A stretch of DNA of 64,000 bases from Bacteroidota bacterium. GTDB taxonomy: Bacteria > Bacteroidota > Ignavibacteria > Kryptoniales > JAKASW01. The position numbers and the translations under genes were made by a program. The stretch's first letter is position 1. Each line of letters opens with the position of its first letter. The notes under the pieces were generated by a model. The model saw only the letters and a list, made by a program, of their open reading frames with translations, had not been told where the DNA came from and made no database searches. The DNA lies in contig JAJZNW010000001.1 in assembly GCA_021811615.1 (NCBI GenBank), positions 29,794 to 93,793 of the forward strand, in the 5' to 3' direction. Positions 30,699-38,587 of this stretch are shown here, piece by piece.

Positions 30699-30732
30699 CG
30701 GTAGGGGACGCCCTCGCGGCGTCCCCGCACCG
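30699..30732 (+). other. Strong intercistronic hairpin without U-tract
   Basis: CGGT-a-GGGGACGCC-CTCGC-GGCGTCCCC-gc-ACCG; perfect 9-bp GC stem extended by 4 bp across a small internal loop. Confidence 0.75.
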
Positions 30733-30883
30733 AGCCGGGTAGTCTGAAATTCAGATTTCTAACTTTCACAAAATTTATTCTTCAACCGGGAACAATCAGG
30801 TCTTGGCTCTCCCGGTAAATAACGGTGGCGGGCAATTCATCTTCCCGTGGAAGAAAAAATTTGCAAATAGTCGAATTGGTGAG

Positions 30884-33553
30884 ATGATGGTCGATGCTAT
30901 TAATTCCTTGAGAAAGCTGCTTTACCCCCGCAGGATGTCATACATTCTGGCCGCGCTTGTTATCGCATTGACAAGCATGCCTGCGTTTTCACAAGGAGTA
31001 TTCTCTTCTCCCGTTTCATTGGCATCTTATGCGACGGACGCTGACGGGAATCTTTACGTATGGGGGCAGGACAACTATCTTCAGCCGGTAGTCAGCACAA
31101 CGACTACCCAGGATTTGACGCCGGTTAAAGTGGCGTTTCCGACCGGAGTCACTTCATGGGTCGAGGCAGCAGCGGGACTTTATCATTCACTTGCTTTGGG
31201 AAACAACGGCGCCGTCTATGCATGGGGCCTGAACAACGCCGGGCAATTAGGGAACGGCACGACCACAAACTCGGAGACGCTTGTGCGTGTAAAACTTCCG
31301 GGCGGAGTCACAGCCACACAAATAGCCTGCGGCGTCGATCACAGTCTCGCGTTAGGCAGTGATGGGAATGTCTATGCCTGGGGCGATAACGCGTATGGAG
31401 AACTGGGAAACGGCACCAATACTAATTCGGACGTGCCTATGAAGGTGAGTTTTCCTTCCGGATTTGTCCCTGCGAAGATTTACGCCTACGCCTACAACAA
31501 TTATGTGGTTGGAACTGATGGGAGTGTTTACGCGTGGGGGGCCAATGGCCAGGGACAATTTGGACTCGGCAACACGGCGAACCAATTGACGCCGGTAAAA
31601 ATACCGCTCCCAAGCGGCGTTACGAAATGCCTGGGGATGTATGGCGGATATTACTTTGCTATCATGCAGGGTAACGACGGCAACTTGTACGGCTGCGGAT
31701 TTAATACCTATGGCCAGCTCGGTGACGGCACAACTAACAACGCCACCACATGGGTGAAGGCAAACATGCCTGCCGGAGTGACGGGTTGGAAGAGTATTGC
31801 ATGCACGGGAAGTTCTGTCCTCGCTATTGCTACGAATGACACTCTCTACGCCTGGGGATACGGCGGCTCCGGCGAGATGGGCAATGGAACGGGCGGCACT
31901 TCCGCCGTCAACAATACGATTCCCGTCAAGGTTGCGCTTCCCTCCGGAGTCACCGCAAACGCTCTCACGGCGCGCAGGTTCGGAGGGCTTATACTTGGAA
32001 GCGACAACTATTACTACGCCTGGGGTCAGGGCATGCAGGGACAGCTTGGAAATGGCGGAAACACAAACTCCTTCGTGCCGGTCAGGGTGATCGATTTGGT
32101 CCGGGTACCGCCCGAAGTTCCAAACCTCGTTTATCCCGCAAACGGCGATACGGGTGTCTCCACCTCGCCGACATTGAGATGGAATTCCGCCGCCGGTGCA
32201 GCGTCGTATCAATTGCAAGTATCTACAGATCCGAGTTTCACCACAGACTTGTTCTTAAACGACTCTACTCTAACTGATACTGCTTATACCTTGTCAGGTA
32301 TCGGAACGAGCTCGATATATTACTGGAGAGTCCGTTCATATAATAACGGGGTATTCAGCGGCTATTCGGCTTCGGACACATTCACGACAGTCTTCAGACC
32401 GCCATCCGCGCCTTCGTTAATCTTCCCGGGAGACAACGCGGTGAACTTCCCTGCGGTGGATACGTTGGTTTGCAGCAAAGCTGCCGGTGCGGCAAAGTAT
32501 CATTGGGAACTGTCCACCGATATCGGCTTCTCTTCATACGTAGTGAACGATTCGACCATCGACACGGCAAACGTCGTCATCCTGTCGGCGGGTCGGAAGT
32601 ATTACTGGAGAGTAAGTGCAATCAACCTAAGCGGCGCGAGTGCCTATGCCGGACCCGATTCGTTTACCGTGATGGCTGCGCCTGCCGTGCCTCCCTTGCT
32701 TATTTCTCCGGTAAACAACGCGACAGGCCAGCGTGCAGATACGCTTATCCTTAGATGGAGCGGCGTTTCTGCATCCTCTGGATATGTGTGCCAGCTGTCG
32801 ACCTCACCGAGGTTCTCGTCCCTCGTCTTCTCGTCGGATTCGACTGCCGATACGATGCTGGCAGTCTTTTCGCTTCAGAATCTCCGGAAGTATTATTGGA
32901 AGGTGCTCGCCTATAATCAGGGAGGAGCATCCGCATTTTCCGCTATCGACTCTTTTGCGACGATCATTTCCGCTCCTTCAAGGCCGCATCTCCTTTCGCC
33001 TTTCCAATCCGCGCACGTTACGCGGCGAGTGACTCTCACCTGGAATGCCTCATTTACAGCGACGGACTACAGCGTCCAGGTCTCGAGCGACAACGCTTTC
33101 AGAACTACCGTCGTGGACACGACCGTTGCCGATACTTCCGTCCAGCTTTCGATCATCCTTCAACCGAGCACAGGCTACTTCTGGCGCGTTGCCTCATCGA
33201 ATCCCGGGGGAATGAGCGGTTACTCTGCGGTCGGGAGCTTCACGACCGGGACAGGCATCCTTGCCATCGAGGCGCCGAACGGCATTCCGAAAACGTTCGC
33301 GCTTTACCAGAATTATCCGAATCCGTTCAATCCGACGACGACGATACAGTATGACGTGCCGAAGAGCTCGCATGTAAGTATAAAAGTCTATGATGTAACG
33401 GGTAGAGAGGTGGCCACTCTTGTCGATGAAAGACAGGCTGCGGGGAATTATTCCGCCGTCTTCAACGGCTCGAGGTTTGCGAGCGGCATGTACTTCCTCC
33501 GGATGGTGGCTGGAAACTACGTCAGGACAGTCAAGATGATGATGGTTAAGTAG
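30884..33553 (+). CDS. Secreted RCC1-repeat beta-propeller + about 4 FnIII-like repeats + T9SS sorting domain (RCC1-A)
   Basis: Repeats of GxDGxVYAWGxNxxGQLGxGTTTNS; FnIII-like YYWRVRSYNNG / YYWRVSAINLSGAS / YYWKVLAYNQGGAS; C-terminal NYPNPFNPTTTIQYDVPKSSHVSIKVYDVTGREVATLV. Confidence 0.9.
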   Translation: MMVDAINSLRKLLYPRRMSYILAALVIALTSMPAFSQGVFSSPVSLASYATDADGNLYVWGQDNYLQPVVSTTTTQDLTPVKVAFPTGVTSWVEAAAGLYHSLALGNNGAVYAWGLNNAGQLGNGTTTNSETLVRVKLPGGVTATQIACGVDHSLALGSDGNVYAWGDNAYGELGNGTNTNSDVPMKVSFPSGFVPAKIYAYAYNNYVVGTDGSVYAWGANGQGQFGLGNTANQLTPVKIPLPSGVTKCLGMYGGYYFAIMQGNDGNLYGCGFNTYGQLGDGTTNNATTWVKANMPAGVTGWKSIACTGSSVLAIATNDTLYAWGYGGSGEMGNGTGGTSAVNNTIPVKVALPSGVTANALTARRFGGLILGSDNYYYAWGQGMQGQLGNGGNTNSFVPVRVIDLVRVPPEVPNLVYPANGDTGVSTSPTLRWNSAAGAASYQLQVSTDPSFTTDLFLNDSTLTDTAYTLSGIGTSSIYYWRVRSYNNGVFSGYSASDTFTTVFRPPSAPSLIFPGDNAVNFPAVDTLVCSKAAGAAKYHWELSTDIGFSSYVVNDSTIDTANVVILSAGRKYYWRVSAINLSGASAYAGPDSFTVMAAPAVPPLLISPVNNATGQRADTLILRWSGVSASSGYVCQLSTSPRFSSLVFSSDSTADTMLAVFSLQNLRKYYWKVLAYNQGGASAFSAIDSFATIISAPSRPHLLSPFQSAHVTRRVTLTWNASFTATDYSVQVSSDNAFRTTVVDTTVADTSVQLSIILQPSTGYFWRVASSNPGGMSGYSAVGSFTTGTGILAIEAPNGIPKTFALYQNYPNPFNPTTTIQYDVPKSSHVSIKVYDVTGREVATLVDERQAAGNYSAVFNGSRFASGMYFLRMVAGNYVRTVKMMMVK

Positions 33554-33578
33554 AATGGAACCCAGGAGATTTTTCCAG

Positions 33579-35543
33579 ATGAACAAGTCTTTGAGTCTTT
33601 CTAAAGCAGCGGGCATACTCGCAATGATGCTGATCGTGGCTGCCAATGCCACCGCATCAATGCCTGCACCGGCTCCTCCTCAAGGCATGGTGGACCTCGT
33701 GCTCGGCAAGCCTTACACGATAACCCCGCTTGTCTCAATAGAGTATTCCTTCGGCCCGAGCGAAACCAACTATTTTACGCCTGGTGATTTGACCGACGGC
33801 AAGATCGCGTCCTCAGTGGCATATGCCGACCCGGAATGGCAGGAGTTCACCCGGGGCGGGGCACGCAGCCTTGTCATTGATATGGGGGAAGTAAACACCA
33901 TCCACCAGATGCAGGAAAGATTCCTGAACTACCCGTCGGCCGGTATCTATTTTCCCCGGACCGTTACCTATTCATTGTCGATGAACGATACCGACTGGTC
34001 GGTTGTCGGGATAGTCAATTCATCAATACCGCTTACGAGTGAAGTCGACCAGACGCAAACTTATACAGTGTCGGGCCTGAATTACCAGGCGAGATACGTC
34101 AAGATGACGTTCACGGTCGATGTGAATGAATTTGCCGATGAGTTCCAGGTGTTCGGAGATTCGGGGGTCGTCGACAACTCCACAATCCCGATTATTACTC
34201 CGCCGGTTAAATACCCCGACCAGTATATGGCGCCGGGTTCTCCACAGGTAGGCGGGATAAGGAACATGGTTCTCATTCCGAATGGTTATTACGCGGCAAA
34301 CCCCGCCATTGAAAACAATACCGTCTCTCAGCTGATCCCTTATGTCGGTTACCAGTCGCCTTCGGGGTCCATAACGGATTTCATGTTCGACGCAGTCTTG
34401 TTTACTCCGTACGGAGCTGCACCGTCGGGAGGGAATTACGGCGATAACAATTCCACTCCAACGAACATGTCCGATTGGCTGTACTACCTCAACAATACAT
34501 TTTCACCGGTATACAACCTCGCTGCTCTGGACAGCGCCACTGCAGTCGTCAAAAAAGATCTAAACGATCCCGGCTATAAGGAAAAAGTCGAAATCGCCAT
34601 ACCGTATCCTTGTCCTTCAGATACAAACTTCGGGACTATCGGCGGTGTTCAGGAAAATCTCTCGAATCTTACCGGCCAGGAACAGGTCCTGTCGTGGTAC
34701 GTCGATCAGGTGATTAGCCGCTGGGATTCGGCAGGGTACGCAAATCTTGACCTCGTAGGCTTTTATTGGTTCAGCGAAAGTGCCGGGTTCACCGTGAATG
34801 ACAGCGAGACGGCCATGCTCAATTACATCTCGAACTACATCACCGGGAAAGGGAAAGTCCTCGATTGGATCCCGTTCAAGGACGCCAGCGGTTTTGCGGA
34901 CTGGAGCACGCTTGGATTTAACGGGGCATGGATGCAGCCGAACTATTCTTTCAGCAACTATCCTCCTCAGGAACTGGCGGAGACGGCGGAGGCATGCAAG
35001 AAGCTCGGGATGGGTATCGAAATCGAGATTCATTGGAATGCACTTACCGATTCAACCCTCAGAAATAAGTATTATGCTTATCTCAATTACGGCGTCACCG
35101 ATGGATATATGACGGGAGCCAGCCATGCGTATTACCAGAATTCCGGGCCGGGCACTTTCTATACCTGCGCTGAGAGCACGAACCCGACGCTGCGTGCAAT
35201 CTACGACGCGACATATCAGTTCATAAATGGGACTTACCAGGTGCCGACCGCCGTGGAAGAAACTCCCGGCTCACTCCCTGAGAAGTTCAACTTGAGCAAC
35301 AACTATCCTAATCCGTTTAACCCTGCCACAACGATAAAAGCAACTCTTGGCCGAAGCGGCGTGATGAGTCTTAGCATATATAATGTATTGGGACAGCTGG
35401 TTAAGGTAGTGGACGAAGGGTACAAAGCGCCGGGAGTTTACACTTACGAAGTGAACATGGACAATTTGGCGAGCGGAGTGTATTTCTATCGTTTGCAGCA
35501 GGGAAACGATTTCATGACAAAAAAGATGCTTCTCCTCAAGTAA
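33579..35543 (+). CDS. Secreted DUF4855-like protein with N-terminal discoidin-like module and T9SS sorting domain (DUF4855-1)
   Basis: LTDGKIASS...SLVIDMGEVNTIHQMQERFL...YQARYVKMTFTVDVNEFADEFQVFG; GGIRNMVLIPNGYYAANPAIENNTVSQLIPYVGY; C-terminal NNYPNPFNPATTIKATL. Confidence 0.85.
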   Translation: MNKSLSLSKAAGILAMMLIVAANATASMPAPAPPQGMVDLVLGKPYTITPLVSIEYSFGPSETNYFTPGDLTDGKIASSVAYADPEWQEFTRGGARSLVIDMGEVNTIHQMQERFLNYPSAGIYFPRTVTYSLSMNDTDWSVVGIVNSSIPLTSEVDQTQTYTVSGLNYQARYVKMTFTVDVNEFADEFQVFGDSGVVDNSTIPIITPPVKYPDQYMAPGSPQVGGIRNMVLIPNGYYAANPAIENNTVSQLIPYVGYQSPSGSITDFMFDAVLFTPYGAAPSGGNYGDNNSTPTNMSDWLYYLNNTFSPVYNLAALDSATAVVKKDLNDPGYKEKVEIAIPYPCPSDTNFGTIGGVQENLSNLTGQEQVLSWYVDQVISRWDSAGYANLDLVGFYWFSESAGFTVNDSETAMLNYISNYITGKGKVLDWIPFKDASGFADWSTLGFNGAWMQPNYSFSNYPPQELAETAEACKKLGMGIEIEIHWNALTDSTLRNKYYAYLNYGVTDGYMTGASHAYYQNSGPGTFYTCAESTNPTLRAIYDATYQFINGTYQVPTAVEETPGSLPEKFNLSNNYPNPFNPATTIKATLGRSGVMSLSIYNVLGQLVKVVDEGYKAPGVYTYEVNMDNLASGVYFYRLQQGNDFMTKKMLLLK

Positions 35544-35557
35544 GGATGATTAGGAAA

Positions 35558-35587
35558 GGCGGGAAAGTTTTAATCGGCAATCCCGCC
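35558..35587 (+). other. Intercistronic inverted repeat (possible transcript-stabilising hairpin or weak terminator)
   Basis: GGCGGGA-N16-TCCCGCC directly after the DUF4855-1 stop codon. Confidence 0.5.
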
Positions 35588-35710
35588 CGCTCCTAAGATG
35601 TAAGTTAAATAATCGCCGGCGGCTTGTCGTTCACTTTGCCGCTGACAGGACGAACGTGAATTGTCCGTTTTTCTGATTCGATCGACAAAATTGAAAGTCC
35701 GTAAACAGTA

Positions 35711-38368
35711 ATGAAAAGCGTTCAAGAACCTGATGACATTCGATCGTTCGGTTTGAAGACGGCTGCAGTCGTGCTGCTGTTTGTATTGTTTTCCACTTCA
35801 AGAAGAGGAACATCGCAGGAAGTGTATTCGTCTTCGAGTTCCTTTGCGTCTTATGCGATAGACGCAAGCGGTAATCTCTATACCTGGGGGGAAGATGAAT
35901 ACCATCATCCCGTTACTGCATCCATGATGTCCCAGGATTTGACGCCGGTCAAAGTGGCGTTTCCGCCTGGCGTAACGCGATGGGTGGCTGTAGCCGCCGG
36001 ACATGTGCATACACTCGTGATCGGGAACGACGGGAATATCTATGCGTGGGGCGATAACGAGTACGGACAGCTGGGCGACGGCTCGCTTGTCAACTCCGAT
36101 AGTCTGGTGAAGGTCGATCTTCCCGGCGGCGTGACCGCAAAACAGGTCGCGTGCGGTTACTGGCACAGTCTCGCTCTCTGCAGCGACGGCAACGTCTACG
36201 CCTGGGGAGAAAACAACAACGGACAACTCGGCAATGGAACTACTACTAATTCCGACCTACCGGTTAAAGTAGATCTCCCTGCCGGCTCCAATCCTGTTTC
36301 CGTGTACGCCGGATGGTACTACAGCTTCGCGCTGGGTGCCGACGGGACCCTTTATGCCTGGGGCGGCAACGCCCAGGGACAATTGGGACTGGGCAATATG
36401 ACGAGCGAATCGTTGCCGACTGAGGTCCCATTTCCTTCGGGTGTCACGAAATGGACGGGAGTATATGGAGGCATCTACTTCGCGGCGGCAACAGGGAATG
36501 ACGGCATCCTTTACGAAAGCGGATATAACCAGTACGGCCAGCTTGGAAACGGAACGGCGACCGGCACATCATCCGGCGTTATGACTTTTCAAAAGGCCAA
36601 TATGCCTGCCGGAGTAACTGGCTGGAATGACGTAGCCTGTACCGGCAGTTCGGTCCTCGCCATCGGCAACAATGACACTCTCTACGCATGGGGGTACGGG
36701 GGATCGGGCGAAATGGGAAACGGCACAACCGTGGGCACGAACCCGATCCCTGTCAAAGTTGCAATGCCTCCGGGCGTCGTTGTGACTTCAGTTGCAGCAG
36801 GCCGAAATCACGGCCTTGCCATCGGCAGCGACGGCAACATATATGCCTGGGGCCAGGACGGACAGGGTCAACTCGGAAATAACAGCATAAAAAATTCTTC
36901 CGTACCGGTTCAAATACTTCTCAACTACACCGGCAAGATTTCCGGAGTGAGGCTGCTATCGGTGATCCCGGGATGGACCGATCCGTCCATTGAAACCGTG
37001 CATGGCCCGAGTATCGCGGTGTACGATCCGCAGATCGATACACTCGGTAAGCTGGTCCTTTTTCTCGTAGGGACAGGCGCGAGCGCGACTCCGATGTGGA
37101 CGATGGACAGCATATATGCCTCGATGGGTTACTACGCCATTACGCTCGACTACGAAGACAACGTAGTCGCGGCAAGCTTGGGAAATGACTCGGACTCGGC
37201 CGCTTTCGGAAACTACCGAGACGAGATTGTCACCGGCGCGCAGGTGAGCAATGCAGTGAATGTCGACAGCGCGAATTCCATCTTGAACAGGTTTCAAAAA
37301 CTCCTTGTCTATCTCGCCCAGTCCGATACCGCAGGAGACTGGTCTCAATTCCTGCAGAACGGCGAACCGGTCTGGAACCATATCATCGTGGCGGGCCATT
37401 CTCAGGGATCGGGACACGCTGCTTACATAGGAAAAATGTTCGATGTGAGCAGGGTCCTGATGTTCTCGGGTCCGCAGGATTTCATGACAATCTATAACAG
37501 ACCGGCTCCATGGCTCTACGAGAAAGGTGCTACTCCGCCGACAAGCTATTTTGCTTTCCTGAACCAGTATGATCCTTACAATGTCAATCATCAGATCGCC
37601 AATTGCTCGGCTTTGATGGGCACACAGCGACCGGATATTCTGACGAACGTTAGTTCGGGCCGGACGATTACCGGCAATTGGAGGATACTCGTTACCGACA
37701 CGCTGTCTGGCTCCGCGCATGGATCCACGATACTTCCGATTTTTGCGAACGTGTGGCGCTTCATGCTGTCCGCCGAACTTCCCAGCGTACCTTCGGTACC
37801 TGTTCCGGTCTCGCCGGTGGGAGGTACGGGGGTCCCCCGCAGAGCGCCTCTGAAATGGTCCTCCGCATCGCCGGCGACAAGCTACCATCTGCAGGTTGCG
37901 ACTGATGCGGCATTTGCATCCATGGTGGTCGATACGACAGTATCCGACACAGGCATAACACTCTCCGTCACTCTGGCGCCGGAAACGAGATACTACTGGC
38001 ATGTCGCGGCATCGGACATTGGACTGGACGGCTCTTATTCGGCTGTCGATTCGTTCACGACAGGTACCGGAATCGATGCGATCGATGAGCCGACCGGCGT
38101 CCCTGCGGAATTTTCGCTCTCAAACAATTACCCGAACCCTTTCAATCCGTCTACGACGATCAGGGTGAGTCTCGCTCGCGCCGGCGTGATAACCCTGAAA
38201 ATTTATGATGTGCTCGGGCGACTGGTAAAAGTGGTCACCGAGGGTTTTCAAAATGCCGGATCGTACACTTATGAAGTTGATATGGAGCGTTTCTCCAGCG
38301 GCGTGTATTTCTACTCACTCCGTGAAGGTCCGGATGCGATCACCAAGAAGATGCTCTTTGTCAAGTGA
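35711..38368 (+). CDS. RCC1-repeat propeller fused to an alpha/beta hydrolase domain, one FnIII-like repeat and T9SS sorting domain (RCC1-B)
   Basis: RCC1 repeats to ~aa 400; then VIPGWTDPSIETVHGPSIAVYDP...IIVAGHSQGSGHAAYIGKMF...VLMFSGPQDFMTIYNRPAPW; then NNYPNPFNPSTTIRVSL. Confidence 0.9.
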   Translation: MKSVQEPDDIRSFGLKTAAVVLLFVLFSTSRRGTSQEVYSSSSSFASYAIDASGNLYTWGEDEYHHPVTASMMSQDLTPVKVAFPPGVTRWVAVAAGHVHTLVIGNDGNIYAWGDNEYGQLGDGSLVNSDSLVKVDLPGGVTAKQVACGYWHSLALCSDGNVYAWGENNNGQLGNGTTTNSDLPVKVDLPAGSNPVSVYAGWYYSFALGADGTLYAWGGNAQGQLGLGNMTSESLPTEVPFPSGVTKWTGVYGGIYFAAATGNDGILYESGYNQYGQLGNGTATGTSSGVMTFQKANMPAGVTGWNDVACTGSSVLAIGNNDTLYAWGYGGSGEMGNGTTVGTNPIPVKVAMPPGVVVTSVAAGRNHGLAIGSDGNIYAWGQDGQGQLGNNSIKNSSVPVQILLNYTGKISGVRLLSVIPGWTDPSIETVHGPSIAVYDPQIDTLGKLVLFLVGTGASATPMWTMDSIYASMGYYAITLDYEDNVVAASLGNDSDSAAFGNYRDEIVTGAQVSNAVNVDSANSILNRFQKLLVYLAQSDTAGDWSQFLQNGEPVWNHIIVAGHSQGSGHAAYIGKMFDVSRVLMFSGPQDFMTIYNRPAPWLYEKGATPPTSYFAFLNQYDPYNVNHQIANCSALMGTQRPDILTNVSSGRTITGNWRILVTDTLSGSAHGSTILPIFANVWRFMLSAELPSVPSVPVPVSPVGGTGVPRRAPLKWSSASPATSYHLQVATDAAFASMVVDTTVSDTGITLSVTLAPETRYYWHVAASDIGLDGSYSAVDSFTTGTGIDAIDEPTGVPAEFSLSNNYPNPFNPSTTIRVSLARAGVITLKIYDVLGRLVKVVTEGFQNAGSYTYEVDMERFSSGVYFYSLREGPDAITKKMLFVK

Positions 38369-38587
38369 TGTCGTGCCCGAAACCGATTTCGAAATCGGAG
38401 TCGTGACAGATCACTTCGATGCACGAAATGAAATACATGCAAGTCTGATTTGTTTGGAGATCAGGACAACATCTGCCGGCTTTTGCCCGCAGTTAACATA
38501 GACCCGGATGGGAAGCAACTTTGACAAATGTGAGAGGCTATCGCCGGGGATGGTTTCGCACATTGAAGCAAACCAAAAGGTGAAACA

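Noticed and set aside
36956-38002. 348-aa minus-strand ORF
   Set aside because: Antisense to the hydrolase region of RCC1-B; basic, low-plausibility sequence.
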